DNA of 64,000 nucleotides from Phytohabitans suffuscus (GCF_011764565.1 NZ_AP022871.1:2600320-2664319), one strand, 5' to 3'. Shown: positions 25,676 to 35,847, counted from the stretch's first letter. Notes: generated by a model from the letters alone, not told the origin. A program made the numbers and translations.

Positions 25676-26269
25676 ATGGAACTCTTCGCACCGGGCATGG
25701 TGATCGACCGGCGAGAGGTGCTGCATGGACGGACGTGGCTGGTCACCCCGGTCCGCGTCGTCTGGGACAGCGAGGACATCCTCGTCACGTACCTGGCGGA
25801 AGGCACGCCACTGCTCTTTCCCGAACACCCCTTCGGCCGGCACCCGTGGCACGGGCGGGACCGGTGGACCGGCACCAGCCTTCTGCAGGTACACCGGCGG
25901 GGTGACGCCTACTCCGTCTGGGCGTTCTTCCAGGACGGCGCCTTCACCGGCTGGTACGTCAACTTCGAGGCGCCCATCCGCCGCTGGGAGCAGGGCTTCG
26001 ACACCGTGGACCACGGGGTCGACATCTGGATCCCGGGCGGCGGTGCGCAGTGGCAGTGGAAGGACCGCGCCGACGTGACCACCCTGGTCCAGCTGGGCCG
26101 CCTGACCCAGGACGAGGCCGACGCGGTGTGGACCGAGACGGAGAAGGTGGCGGCGGCGCTGGACCGCGGCGAGCGGTGGTGGAGCCCCTGGGACGGCTGG
26201 ACACCCGACCCGACCTGGCCGGTGCCGGACGCCGACTCCTCGCGCGCCCGCCTCTCCACCCCCAAATAG
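25676..26269 (+). CDS. DUF402 domain protein
   Basis: The 197-residue protein matches the DUF402 (FomD-like) beta-barrel family: VLHGRTWLVTPVRVVWDSED, WYVNFEAPIRRW and a DHGVDIWI segment with the conserved metal-binding Asp residues, followed by a C-terminal helix. Characterised relatives hydrolyse nucleoside di- or triphosphates; the substrate here is not known. The ATG at 25676 is preferred over an upstream in-frame start because the family pattern begins here. The 3' end runs into a set of 19-bp tandem repeats. Confidence 0.85.
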   Translation: MELFAPGMVIDRREVLHGRTWLVTPVRVVWDSEDILVTYLAEGTPLLFPEHPFGRHPWHGRDRWTGTSLLQVHRRGDAYSVWAFFQDGAFTGWYVNFEAPIRRWEQGFDTVDHGVDIWIPGGGAQWQWKDRADVTTLVQLGRLTQDEADAVWTETEKVAAALDRGERWWSPWDGWTPDPTWPVPDADSSRARLSTPK

Positions 26270-26320
26270 CCGGTCCACCCCCACATAGCCGGTCCACCCC
26301 CACATAGCCGGTCCACCGGC
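26255..26320 (+). repeat. 19-bp tandem repeat array over a stop codon
   Basis: The unit AGCCGGTCCACCCCCACAT is present from 26268 and again from 26287, with partial copies before and after. The first full unit overlaps the TAG of the DUF402 gene. The unit is not a multiple of three, so copy changes would not alter the protein but would alter the short gap to ssrA. Confidence 0.8.
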
Positions 26321-26368
26321 GCGTAGCAGGAAGCGGCGCCACCGTGGCGGTGGCGCCGCTCCCATGAC

Positions 26369-26744
26369 TGGTGGAGGTGCCGGGAATCGAACCCGGGTCC
26401 TTCGGCGTCTTGTCAGGGCTTCTCCGAGCGCAGCTCGCTGTGCCTCTACTCGGCCCCACCGATCACGCGAGCGAGTCGGTGTGACGGGCCCAGTCGCTGA
26501 TTGGTCTCACCGCACGAGCCCCGCGACCGGGCTCGATTGGCCAGCCTTCTAGCTGATGCCGGTTACTGGACCGAAGGCGATTCCAGACCGACAGACTCGC
26601 TTACCCGCCTCAGGCGGCGAGAGCGAAGTCAGCGCGCTTGTTGTTGGCGCTTATTGGTTTCCGACGACCGATTCACGAGACGACGTCGGCTTCCTCGGCT
26701 CGCTTCCCCTGCCGCAACGTACGAAGTCGAAACCAGTCACCCCC
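26369..26744 (-). ncRNA. ssrA: Transfer-messenger RNA (tmRNA)
   Basis: The minus strand starts GGGGGTGACTGG and ends with a tRNA-like T arm (GGTTCGATTCC) and an encoded CCA. The 5' GGGGGTG pairs with the 3' CACCTCC to form the acceptor stem. Within it, 26610-26648 encodes the tag ANNKRADFALAA followed by TGA. The tag ends in the ALAA degradation signal seen in actinobacteria. It rescues stalled ribosomes together with SmpB, whose gene lies 2.3 kb upstream on the same strand. Confidence 0.97.
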
Positions 26745-26811
26745 TCGAGGATCTCTCCAGACCGTAAGCGTAACGCCTGCGGCAACCGGATACATTCCGC
26801 CCGCGCCGGGG

Positions 26812-27849
26812 CTACGAGCAGGGCTTGCCGTCCACCTCGCAGGCGGTGGGTCCGGGGTCGCCCAGCGACGACCTGACCTCGAACTGGAAGGTCAGCGAGG
26901 CCGCCGCGGCCAGGGAGGCGCCGGTGAAGGTCACCTGGCTGCCCTCCTGGCGGAACTGCGCACCGCTGACGTCCGTCACCTCGGCTCCCCTTCGCAGGGT
27001 GACGACCACCGCCCACTGGGCGGCCGCGCCCTGCCCGGTGTTCCGCAGGGTCACCTCGCCCTCGAACCCCGCGCGGAGCAGGCCCTGCTCGGTGGTCTGG
27101 TACGCCGCGCTCAGGACCGCCGGGGCGGGCGCGCTCGCGCGCTCGGTGGGCGGGGTGGTGGTCGGCGCCTGGGACGGGGTGCGGCTGGCGGACGGGCTCG
27201 CGGACGGGCTGGGTGTGGCCGCGCCGGTGCCGAGGCCGGCGACGGCGCCCGGCGCGGTGGTGCCCGCCGGCGGTGCCGGCACGCCGGTCCGGGGTGACGC
27301 CGCCGGCTCCTCGTCGCCGCCGCGGGACAGCGCCGCCACGGCCACGACGGCCAGGAGCACGAGCCCGGCGGTGGTGAGGACCATCACCCGGCGGCCGCGG
27401 GGCCTGCGGTGATCGGGGGCGACGAACGGGATCACCTCGGTGGGCGGTTCGGCCGGGCTGCCGGGCATCGGGGCGTTGAGGTCGACCTCCTGGAACGCCA
27501 GCCAGTCGAGGATCGCCGGCAGCCGCTCGTGCAGCACCGCGTCGTAGGCGGCGCGCACCTCCTCGCGCTCCTCGTCCTCCCATTCGCCGTAGACGCAGGA
27601 CTGGCGGAGGGTGAGCGTGGCACCGTCCGGGGTGGACGTCAGCTCCCAGATCAGCCGGGTGCTGAGATCGTCGTTGCCCCAGAGCATCGCCAGCCGTCGC
27701 TGCCCTTCGACACCGGTCACCTCGGCCTCGCCGACCGGCGCGAAGCCGGGCAGCTCAAGCCACTGGGTCAGCAGCTTCTCCTCGGTCAGCGCCCGCCAGA
27801 TCCGCTCGGCCGGGTGCTCGAGATCGATATCCATCCGGATTTCGCTCAC
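26812..27849 (-). CDS. Membrane-anchored SRPBCC (AHSA1-like) protein with C-terminal beta domain, copy 1
   Basis: The 345-residue protein has an N-terminal SRPBCC/AHSA1-like domain (about 1-140; IDLEHPAERIWRALTEEKLL), a membrane helix (about 173-195; VMVLTTAGLVLLAVVAVAAL) after an arginine-rich stretch, a Pro/Ser/Thr-rich linker, and a C-terminal beta-sandwich-like region with RNTGQGAAAQW and two cysteines near the end (ACEVDGKPC). The C-terminal part recalls cellulose-binding or Ig-like modules. The orientation suggests a cytoplasmic ligand-binding domain and an exterior beta domain. The next gene upstream is a clear paralogue. The function of either domain is unknown. Confidence 0.8.
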   Translation of the reverse strand: MSEIRMDIDLEHPAERIWRALTEEKLLTQWLELPGFAPVGEAEVTGVEGQRRLAMLWGNDDLSTRLIWELTSTPDGATLTLRQSCVYGEWEDEEREEVRAAYDAVLHERLPAILDWLAFQEVDLNAPMPGSPAEPPTEVIPFVAPDHRRPRGRRVMVLTTAGLVLLAVVAVAALSRGGDEEPAASPRTGVPAPPAGTTAPGAVAGLGTGAATPSPSASPSASRTPSQAPTTTPPTERASAPAPAVLSAAYQTTEQGLLRAGFEGEVTLRNTGQGAAAQWAVVVTLRRGAEVTDVSGAQFRQEGSQVTFTGASLAAAASLTFQFEVRSSLGDPGPTACEVDGKPCS

Positions 27850-27919
27850 CCGGAGACCCTACAGACAGGCGCAAATACCCGCGACTGCCCGCATGCGGGC
27901 AGTACCTGCCGCAACCGGG

Positions 27920-29000
27920 TCACAACCCAGCGCAGTCCTCGCCGCCCAGTTCACAGGCCAGCGGCTCCTTCGGCCCGAGCACGTTGAGCGCCACGTCGAA
28001 GACCACCCGCATCGAGCCTCCCCCGGGCACCGGTGACCCGCTGAACGTCCAGGTCGTGCCCCGCACGCTCGGCCGCGGGCCCTCCACACCGGTCAAGCCG
28101 GCGAGCAGCGGCACGGTGATGGTGAGCGTCCACCCGCCGGACTCGACGCCCCCGGTGTTCTGCACGACCACCTGGCCCGGTAGCCCAGGGGGCCGCGGTC
28201 GACACCGTCGAGTACCGGGCGGTCAGGGCCGCCGGCGGCGGGGCGCTGGTGGTCCGCTCGACGCGCGAGGAAGTGGTCGGCGCGGGTGCGGCGGTGGTGG
28301 CGCGGGGCGTCGGGGACGGTGAGGCGCTCGGCGGGCGCTGGGTGGCCTCGATCGCCGTCGACGAGGAGGCGGCCGTCGCCGACCCGTACGCCGCCGGGCG
28401 GCCGCCCGTCCGGCTCGCCTCGGCCTCGGCGGGCGCGCTGGTCCCGGCCGGCAGGTTGGCGAGCAGTGCGGCGACCAGCCCGATCAGGAGCGCGGCGGCC
28501 GCGACCGCGAGAAGCTGGCGGCGGCGGTCCGGCCCGGGTGCGACGGGCGGGGCCACTCGCGGCGGTCGCGGCACGACCACGTCGGCCTTTCCGGCGAGCC
28601 CGTCGAGTACGGCGGGAAGCCGCTCGCCGTACAGCCGGTCGTACGTGGACACGAGCGCCTGCCGCCGCGCGCTGCCCCGGACGCCGAGGAAGCCGGACTG
28701 GCTCACCATCAGCAGGCAGCCGTCCGGTGTGGGCTTCAGCTCCCAGGTGACCCGGGCGTGCAGCTGCTCGCCCCGCCACCGCATCACCAGCCGCCGCTCC
28801 GCCGAGACCTCCAGCACCTGCCCCGAGATCGGACCGTCGAAGCCCGGCAGCGCGTCGGGGAGCAGCTGGAACTGGCTGCCCTGGATGGGCTCGATGTCAC
28901 CCGGGATGAACCAGCGCGAGAGCTGCCGACGCTCGGTGAGTGCCCGCCAGACGAGCGCGGGTGGATGGCCGAAGTCGAAGTCGATCCGGATTTCGGTCAC
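27920..29000 (-). CDS. Membrane-anchored SRPBCC protein, copy 2, frameshifted in this sequence
   Basis: This is a paralogue of the downstream gene with the same order: SRPBCC domain (IDFDFGHPPALVWRALTERR), arginine-rich stop-transfer sequence, membrane helix (about 170-190), Ser/Thr/Pro linker, then a beta domain with NTGGVESGGWTLTI and CELGGEDC near the end. The frame is lost at a G5 run (28188-28192), where one base too many or two too few shift ARYSTVST away from QVVVQNTGGV. The corrected length is about 359 residues. It starts with GTG 23 bp downstream of smpB. It probably arose by tandem duplication with its neighbour. Confidence 0.78.
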
Positions 29001-29023
29001 CGAGGCACTCTAGAGCCTTTTGG

Positions 29024-29500
29024 CTACTCCATGCCCTTACCTCGACGGCCCATCGCCCGGTTGATTTCCCGGTCGGCGTCGCGCTTGGCGAGATCCTGGC
29101 GCTTGTCGTACGCCTTCTTGCCCTTGGCCAAGCCGATCTCGACCTTGGCCCAGCCGTCCGAGAAGTACACCGAGAGGGGCACGAGGGTCAGCCCGCTCTC
29201 CCGCAGCTTGCCGATCAGCCGGTCGATCTCGACGCGGTTGAGCAGCAGCTTTCGGGTGCGGCGGGGCTCGTGGTTGGTCCAGGTGCCCTGGCTGTACTCC
29301 GGGATGTGCATGCCGTAGAGGTAGAGCTCGCCGCCCTTCTCCTGGGCGAACGCGTCCACGAGGGACGCCCGCCCGGCCCGCAGCGACTTGACCTCGGTGC
29401 CGGTGAGCGCCATGCCCGCCTCATAGGTGTCGAGGATGGCGTAGTCGTGCCGCGCCTTTCGATTCGACGCGACGACCTTACGACCCTTTTCCCTCGGCAC
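29024..29500 (-). CDS. smpB: SsrA-binding protein SmpB
   Basis: The 158-residue protein is a full Smp[21 protein letters not shown] at the start, [34 protein letters not shown] in the OB fold, and a basic C-terminal tail ([20 protein letters not shown]) that enters the ribosomal mRNA channel. It binds tmRNA and delivers it to stalled ribosomes. It follows the M23 peptidase gene closely, and ssrA lies downstream on the same strand. Confidence 0.97.
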   Translation of the reverse strand: MPREKGRKVVASNRKARHDYAILDTYEAGMALTGTEVKSLRAGRASLVDAFAQEKGGELYLYGMHIPEYSQGTWTNHEPRRTRKLLLNRVEIDRLIGKLRESGLTLVPLSVYFSDGWAKVEIGLAKGKKAYDKRQDLAKRDADREINRAMGRRGKGME

Positions 29501-29516
29501 CGCGCAATGGTACAGG

Positions 29517-30763
29517 TCAGCAGAGGCACCCTGGCAGCCATTTGAGTGGCTGCACAGGGGTGCCGGAGAGGCGCACCTCGAAGTGGAGGTGGTAGCCGGT
29601 CGACGCGCCCGTGGTGCCGACCCGGCCGATCACCTGCCCGCGCCGCACCTGCTGGCCGGCCCAGACCAAAATCCGCGACTGGTGCGCGTAGCAGGTGCTC
29701 AGCCCCTTCCCTGGTATCGGCCGTGACTGACGCAGGTGTAGTTGCCGTAGCCCCCGTTCCAGCCGGCGCGGATGACGCGGCCGTCGGCGGCGGCGTAGAT
29801 GGGCGTACCCCCACCGGCCGCGATGTCCACGCCCGCGTGCAGCTGCCACACCTTGTAGTACGGGTCGTAGCGCATGCCGAAGTCGCTGGACTTCCAGCCC
29901 TGTACCGGCATGAGCAAGCGGGCGCCCGGCCGCACCGCCGGGGCCGAGCCGCCGGGCCGGTTGACCTTCTGCCGGTCCTCCCACTCGCGCAGCTCCCGCT
30001 CGATGCGCCCGGCTTCGGCCTTGGCCTCCTCGTACCTGGCCAGGCTCGCGTCGCGCTCCTCCTCGGCGACGGCGAGCGCCCGCTCGCGCTGGCCGGCGAG
30101 CGCCGTGACCTCGGCCACCGCCGCGTCGGCCGCGGCCTTGGCCGCACGGGCCTCGGCGAGCGCCCCTTCGGCCGCGAGGCGGGCCGCCTCCGCCCGGCGC
30201 TGGGCCAGCCCGGCGTCGTTCTCCGCCTGCTTGGCGACCCGGCGCGCGGCGGTGAAGCCGTCGAGCGCCTCCTTCTCGGTGCTCATCACGCGCTCGAAGT
30301 AGCCGAACCGCTCGGCCGCGTCGACCGGCGTGCGGGCGTCGACCAGAAGGTTGAAGCTGACGAGGTCGCTGCCCTTGTACGCCGACTCGGCGAACGTGCC
30401 CACCCGCTGCCGCGCCGCCTCGACCTTGCGGGCGCTCTCCTCGTACCGGCCGCGGGCGGCGGTGAGCGCCTTCTCCGCTTCAGCGGCCTCCCGCCGTGCG
30501 CTGTTGGCGGCGACCTCCGCGGCCACCACCTCGCCGCGGGCCGACGCGGCCCGCTCCTGAGCGGCCGGCAGCCCGGCGTTCGCCGCGGCCAGGCTCTTCG
30601 CGGCCGCCTGCGCACGCGCCGTGGCGCCCTCCAGGATCGATGCCGCGGTCGCGACCGCCTCGTCGACGCGCTTCTTGTCGTCGCGCGGGTCAGCCTGCAC
30701 CGGACCCGCCGGCAGCAGCAGGAGCGCAACGAACAGGGCAAGCCAGGCACGATGGGGTCTCAC
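29517..30763 (-). CDS. EnvC-like murein hydrolase activator / M23 peptidase, frameshifted in this sequence
   Basis: A signal peptide ([17 protein letters not shown]) is followed by a long alanine-rich coiled coil (about 25-280) and an M23 LytM domain. The metal site is split between frames: HAGVDIA is in the first, HLHFEV in the second. The shift lies at a C3 run (29709-29711), where SHGRYQG should continue as [13 protein letters not shown]. The repaired protein has about 415 residues. The GTG at 30763 follows GAGGGGAG. Its place next to ftsE-ftsX and its coiled-coil plus LytM form suggest that FtsEX controls it during division. All metal ligands are kept after repair, so it could be active. 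Confidence 0.85.
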
Positions 30764-30831
30764 GGGCAACTCCCCTCATACGTGGCTTTTACCGTACTCC
30801 TGGCACAACGTTCCCAACAGTACAAAAACGA

Positions 30832-30864
30832 ATCGCCGCTCCCCGAGGCACGGGGAGCGGCGAT
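30832..30864 (-). terminator. Intrinsic terminator downstream of ftsX
   Basis: A perfect 14-bp stem (30832-30845 with 30851-30864) with a 5-base loop is followed on the minus strand by a T-rich run (TCGTTTTT). It should end the ftsEX transcript before the M23 gene, which then needs its own promoter or read-through. Confidence 0.85.
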
Positions 30865-30882
30865 CACGAAGAGTAACGGAAG

Positions 30883-31761
30883 CTAGACCCGGAGGTAGAA
30901 CCGGAGCGTGACCCACGCGGTGACCGCGCTGACCAGGCCGCCGACGCCGGCCATCAGCGGGAACATCAGCAGCACGTCGCTCCAGCTCAGTGGCGTCAAC
31001 AGCTCGGTAAGGTCGCGCAGCGAGCCGTCGAGCAGGAACCACTTGCCCAGCACCAGCCCGAGGAAAGCGATGATCGAGCCGATCAGGCCGGCGACCACCG
31101 CCTCGAGCACGAAAGGTGCCTGGATGAACCAGTTCGAGGCGCCGACGAGCTTCATGACGGCGACCTCGCGCCGTTTGCTGTACGCGGCGACCTGGATCGT
31201 GTTGCCGACCAGGAGCAGTGCCGCGATCGCCATGACCGTCGCGGCCAGCAGTGCCATGTTCTGCACCGACCCGAGGATGTTGAAGATCTTGTCGAGGAGC
31301 CGCTGCTGGTCGACGATCGTCTCGACACCCTCGTTGCTCTTGTACTTGTCGTTGATCTCCTGGAACTGCTCGGGGTTTTTCAGGCGCACCCGGAAGGACT
31401 CGGGCAGCTGGCCCGGCTCGACGGCGTTGACCAGGTCAGGCGCGTCCGCGTACATGGTCTTGAACTTCTCGTACGCCTGTTCCTTGGACTCGTAGATGAC
31501 CTCGGCCACCACCGGATCGCCCTTGAGCGCCTCGTCCAGCGCGCTGCGCTGCTGGTCGGTGACGTCGTTGTTGAGGAAGATCGCCACTTCGATCTGGTCG
31601 TAGTAGAAGTCCTTCATGCTGTTGACCTGGAGGTACATGAGACCACTGGCACCCAGCATGGCCAACGAGACGGCCATGGTGATGATCATGGCGACCGTCA
31701 TGGTGACGTTGCGCCACAGCCCGACCAGGACCTCGGACAAGACGTACTTAAGGCGCTGCAT
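30883..31761 (-). CDS. ftsX: Cell division protein FtsX
   Basis: The 292-residue permease-like protein has a short cytoplasmic N-terminus, a first membrane helix (about 23-45), an extracellular domain (about 50-165), then three more helices, with the family motif YSKRREVAVMKLVGASNWFI before the third. FtsX pairs with FtsE and passes a signal to wall hydrolases outside the cell. The ATG at 31761 has AAGGAA upstream; a longer open frame lacks resemblance. FtsE lies 31 bp upstream, so the pair is an operon ended by the hairpin at 30832. Confidence 0.95.
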   Translation of the reverse strand: MQRLKYVLSEVLVGLWRNVTMTVAMIITMAVSLAMLGASGLMYLQVNSMKDFYYDQIEVAIFLNNDVTDQQRSALDEALKGDPVVAEVIYESKEQAYEKFKTMYADAPDLVNAVEPGQLPESFRVRLKNPEQFQEINDKYKSNEGVETIVDQQRLLDKIFNILGSVQNMALLAATVMAIAALLLVGNTIQVAAYSKRREVAVMKLVGASNWFIQAPFVLEAVVAGLIGSIIAFLGLVLGKWFLLDGSLRDLTELLTPLSWSDVLLMFPLMAGVGGLVSAVTAWVTLRFYLRV

Positions 31762-31792
31762 TGGGGTTCCTTCGCTGGGGTAGGTCGGTGGA

Positions 31793-32472
31793 CTAGCCGT
31801 AGACGCCGCGCGCCTGGTCGCGGACGATCCGGCCACTCTCGATCTCAACGACCCGGCGCCGCATCTGGTTGACGATGTTGGAGTCGTGGGTGACCATCAC
31901 GACCGTCGTACCGGTCCGGTTGATCCGGTCGAGCAGTCGCATGATCTCGATCGACGTGTCAGGGTCCAGGTTTCCGGTGGGCTCGTCGGCCAGCAGGATC
32001 AGCGGGCGGTTGACGAAGGCCCGCGCCACCGCCACACGCTGCTGCTCACCGCCGGAAAGCTCGTGCGGGTAACGGTGCTCCTTGCCGCCGAGGCCGACGA
32101 GCTCCAGCACCTCGGGCACCACCCGACGGGCGACCGCCTTCGTCTTTCCGATCACCTCGAGCGCGAACGCGACGTTCTCGTACGCCGTGCGGTTGGGCAG
32201 CAGGCGGAAGTCCTGGAAGACGCAGCCGATCGAGCGCCGGAAGTGGGGATCTTCCAGGAGCGCATCGACGTGACGTCACGCCCGTTGACGACGACCCGCC
32301 CCTGGTTGGGCGTGACCTCGTGCAGCAGCAGCTTGATGATCGTGGACTTGCCGGAGCCGGAGGGACCGATGAAGAAGACGAACTCGCCCTTCTCGATCCC
32401 GACCGACACCTCGTCCAGAGACGGCCGGGACGCCTTCGGGTACGTCTTCGTGACATGCTCGAGCTGAATCAC
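31793..32472 (-). CDS. ftsE: Cell division ATPase FtsE, frameshifted in this sequence
   Basis: The N-terminal frame has Walker [11 protein letters not shown] and runs to [12 protein letters not shown]. The C-terminal frame has [14 protein letters not shown], Walker [14 protein letters not shown] and the switch histidine MVTHD. They join if one base is added at the G4 run 32245-32248, restoring [20 protein letters not shown] with the Q loop. The repaired 226 residues match normal FtsE length. FtsE powers the FtsEX complex at the septum. The adjacent FtsX is intact, so an error in the sequence is more likely than gene loss. Confidence 0.92.
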
Positions 32473-32577
32473 GGGTCAGGAGTCTACGCGGTGTAACCAG
32501 ATAGCCAAGTCCGCACTGCACCGGTTCGCGCGCATTGCCGTAAAAACCAGGGGGCGTTGAACCCCCGGCGTCGGCCC

Positions 32578-33699
32578 CTAAGCCGACCCTTCCTCGCGCT
32601 CGCGCCGCTTGCGCCACCGGATGCCGGCCTCAATGAACTCGTCGAGGTCACCGTCGAAGACCGCGGTCGGGTTGCCCGTCTCCTCCTCGGTCCGCAGATC
32701 CTTCACCATCTGATACGGGTGCAGGACATACGACCTCATCTGGTCGCCCCACGAGCCGGCCGCGTCGGTCTTCAGGCCCTCCATCCTGGCCTGCTCCTCC
32801 TGCCGCTTGCGCTCCAGCAGCCGGGCCTGGAGGACCCGCAGCGCGGAGGCCTTGTTTTGCAGCTGGGACTTTTCGTTCTGGCACGTGACGACGATCCCGG
32901 TGGGGATGTGTGTGATCCGCACCGCCGAGTCGGTCGTGTTCACGCTCTGTCCACCGGGACCGGACGATCGGTAGACGTCGACCCGCAGCTCGTTCTCCGG
33001 GATCTCGATGTGGTCGGTCTGCTCGACGACCGGAAGCACCTCGACGCCGGCGAAGCTCGTCTGCCGCCGCCCCTGGTTGTCGAACGGGCTGATCCGCACC
33101 AGACGGTGGGTGCCCGCCTCGACACTCAGCGTGCCGTACGCGTATGGCGCCTTGACCGCGAAGGTGGCTGACTTGAGGCCCGCCTCCTCCGCGTACGACG
33201 TGTCGTAGACCTCGGTCGGGTAGCCGTGCCGCTCCGCCCACCGCAGGTACATCCGGAGCAGCATCTCGGCGAAGTCGGCCGCGTCGACCCCACCGGCGCC
33301 CGCCCGGATGGCGACCAGGGCCTCGCGAGAGTCGTACTCACCGGAGAGGAGGGTGCGCACCTCCATCTCCTCGATCGCCTTGTGCAGGCTGGCCACCTCG
33401 GTGCCGACCTCGGCGAGGACACCGGGGTCGTCTTCGGCTTCGGCCAGCTCCAGCAGCACGTGGGCGTCGTCGAGCCGGCGGCGCAACCCCTCCAGCTTTC
33501 CGATCTCCCCGTTGACGTACGACAGCTTCGAGGTGACCTGCTGCGCCCGAGCCTGGTCATCCCACAGGTCGGGGGCGGACGCCTCCTGCTCGAGCTCCGC
33601 TTTGTCCCGGCGCAGGCGGTCGAGGTCGAGCACGGCCTCGATGTTGCGCAGGGTGGCGTCGAGAGCCTTGAGCTGGTCAGCGAAGTCGGCAGCGGTCAC
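32578..33699 (-). CDS. prfB: Peptide chain release factor 2
   Basis: The protein has the RF2 layout: N-terminal helical domain, the codon-recognition domain, and the catalytic GGQ loop in [17 protein letters not shown]. It ends the translation of UGA and UAA codons. There is no in-frame UGA near the start, so the programmed frameshift known from many bacteria is absent. The GTG at 33699 ([10 protein letters not shown]) is preferred; a TTG 9 bases earlier is the alternative. No clear Shine-Dalgarno is seen, so the message may be leaderless. It precedes ftsE by 105 bp, the same order as in mycobacteria. Confidence 0.95.
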   Translation of the reverse strand: MTAADFADQLKALDATLRNIEAVLDLDRLRRDKAELEQEASAPDLWDDQARAQQVTSKLSYVNGEIGKLEGLRRRLDDAHVLLELAEAEDDPGVLAEVGTEVASLHKAIEEMEVRTLLSGEYDSREALVAIRAGAGGVDAADFAEMLLRMYLRWAERHGYPTEVYDTSYAEEAGLKSATFAVKAPYAYGTLSVEAGTHRLVRISPFDNQGRRQTSFAGVEVLPVVEQTDHIEIPENELRVDVYRSSGPGGQSVNTTDSAVRITHIPTGIVVTCQNEKSQLQNKASALRVLQARLLERKRQEEQARMEGLKTDAAGSWGDQMRSYVLHPYQMVKDLRTEEETGNPTAVFDGDLDEFIEAGIRWRKRREREEGSA

Positions 33700-33718
33700 A
33701 ACAACCAAGGATAGGCCG

Positions 33719-34234
33719 TCAGGCTCCGGGCGCGGTCTTCAGCCACGACAGAGCCGCCCGGTGGTACGCCACCGCGAACTCGAGCGCCGCCGAGCCGAAG
33801 TTGTCGCCCCCCTTCTTGACCTCCTTCGCCTGCTCCCGCGCGGAGGCGAGCGCCTGGGTGTGGTACTCGGTCGCGCCGCTGTAGAGCTCCTTGAGCTGAG
33901 TCGCGTTGTGCTGCTCGCCGAACGCCACGCGGAGGGCGATCGGGTTACGCACGGCGTCGCGGCCGGGCGACTCGGCCAGCCACCGGGTGAACGCGCGCTT
34001 GCCGGAGGCGGTGATCGCGTACGGCTGGCTCGACCGCGGCCCGGGCTTGCCGAGGCGGACGTAGCCGGCGTCGGCCAGTGCGGGCAACTCGCGGTAAACC
34101 TGGCTGCGCGTCATCGACCAGAACGGACCGAGCCGTCGCTCAGCCGACGCCATCAGCTGACCGCCGGTCATCGGTCCTTCGTGGAGCAGCCCCAGGAGGG
34201 CCGCCGCGGTGGGGTTGATTGCAGTTTCTGCCAT
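33719..34234 (-). CDS. PadR family transcriptional regulator
   Basis: The 171-residue protein has the PadR winged helix ([28 protein letters not shown], then [16 protein letters not shown]) and a C-terminal helical Vir-like dimerisation domain. Such proteins usually repress neighbouring exporters or stress genes in response to small ligands. No obvious exporter lies nearby, so its target is unknown. The ATG at 34234 is preceded by GGAGG at short spacing. It lies 19 bp upstream of prfB on the same strand. Confidence 0.9.
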   Translation of the reverse strand: MAETAINPTAAALLGLLHEGPMTGGQLMASAERRLGPFWSMTRSQVYRELPALADAGYVRLGKPGPRSSQPYAITASGKRAFTRWLAESPGRDAVRNPIALRVAFGEQHNATQLKELYSGATEYHTQALASAREQAKEVKKGGDNFGSAALEFAVAYHRAALSWLKTAPGA

Positions 34235-34367
34235 GCCCTCCACGCTGCCACTTTGTCGCCGCCGCGTCCAGGATTTCGCGTGATCCGCGGGGCGATATCC
34301 TCCACTGTGCACTGTCCGTGCCCGACAGTCCGGTGAGGACGCGTAATTAGTTGATCACGAGAAGTGA

Positions 34368-35740
34368 TCAACCTACCCGGCGCGGGGTGGGCAGCACATC
34401 CCCGATGTCTGGCCAGTCTTCCATCTCGGGCGGTAGGTCCATGATGGATGGGACCACTGTGGAAGGAGTCGTTGCCGGTGCCGGTGTGACGGCAGCGACA
34501 GGCGGTGTGGCAGTAGCGGCCGGACCGGCGGGCGCCGGGCCGCCGGAGGAGCCGCCACCGGCGACCAGAAGCGTGCCCACGACCGCGGCCGCCGCGATGG
34601 CCGCCGCGCCGGCGCCCGCCAGGATCACCCGCACCCGCCGGCGCGACTTCACCGGAGGGGACGGTGGCGCGGCCGCCAGCTGGACCGGCACGGGCATCGG
34701 CACCGGCTCGGTGTTGGCGCCCGGCCACGGGCTCTCGGTGCCGTACGCCGCGCCCAGCTCGATGGCCGATCCCATGCCCGCCACCGGAATCGACACCATC
34801 CGTCCCACGTAAGCCGATGCGGGCGAGACCGGGGCGGCACGCAGCGGCACCCAGGTCACCTTCGCCACCGCGGCCGCGGCGCCGGCGGGCCGGGGCCACC
34901 ACGTGATCTGGTCGGCGGCGAGGGCCGGCATCGCGGGCGCGCCGTCGAGCGCCGGCTCCACACCGCGCAGCCGCGCGGCGACGAGCCGGGCGTCCGGACG
35001 GCGGGCGGGATCGGGCGACAGGCACTCCTCGATCACCGGCCACACGACCGGCGGCAGGCCCGGTGGCGGTACGGCCGCGCACATCCCGTGGCGGCGCAAC
35101 ACCTGCAGCGGTCCCCCGCCCCGGAACGGACTCCGGCCGCAGAGGAGTTCAAAAAGGACGATGCCGAGCGCGTAGACGTCCGCGGTGGGCGACGGGGAGG
35201 CCCCACCGACCACTTCCGGCGCGGCGTACTCCGGCGTGGCGTGGATGGATACCGGTGGCGCGTCGGCCATCCGCCGCGCCACGCCGAAGTCGACGACCTG
35301 TACGGGACCGCCGTCCGCCGGCACGACGAGGTTGCCCGGCTTCACGTCCGCGTGGACGATGCCCTGCCCGTGCAGGTACGCGAGGGCGTCGGCCACCTGC
35401 GCCACGATGTTCGCCGCGACCGCCGGTGGCACCGGACCGTCCCGGCGCACCCGCCGGCGCAGATCCTCCCCCTCGACGAGGTCCATGACGATCGCCAGCG
35501 CGCCGCCGGTCTCCACCAGCCGGTGCGGGCGTACCACGGACGGGTGCCTGACCGCGGCGAGCAGCCCGAACTCCTCCCGGAACCCCTGGACGAGCTCGGG
35601 CTGCTCGGCCGCCTCGGGACGCAGCGTCTTCACGGCGACCGGCCCCCCGGTGACCGTGTCGACGGCCCGCCACACGGCGCCGATCGCGCCCTGTGCGATC
35701 TCCCCTCCAGCCGGTAGCGGCCGCCCAGTACCCCGTCCAT
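34368..35740 (-). CDS. Membrane Ser/Thr protein kinase (PknB type), frameshifted in this sequence
   Basis: After repair at a C4 run (35702-35705) the N-terminus reads [23 protein letters not shown] and the protein has about 457 residues. The ATP lysine is in VAVKTLRP, the catalytic loop is VHADVKPGN, the magnesium Asp is in VDFGVA, and the activation segment ends YAAPEV. Alanine replaces the arginine of HRD, so it is a non-RD kinase that may not need activation-loop phosphorylation. A membrane helix (about 345-370 in the visible frame) is followed by a short Pro/Thr-rich exterior tail without PASTA repeats. The substrate is unknown. Confidence 0.87.
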
Positions 35741-35847
35741 GGATGGAACGCTATGGCTTGGACCGGCGGTGTTGGTCGGGCGCGACACGGGTTTGGCACG
35801 AACCGGGGACTAGCGAGCCGCCGGCCTCTGCGACAGGGTGGACTTCC

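Noticed and set aside
32578..33708. Programmed frameshift in prfB
   Set aside because: The reading frame is continuous from the start with no in-frame UGA near the N-terminus.
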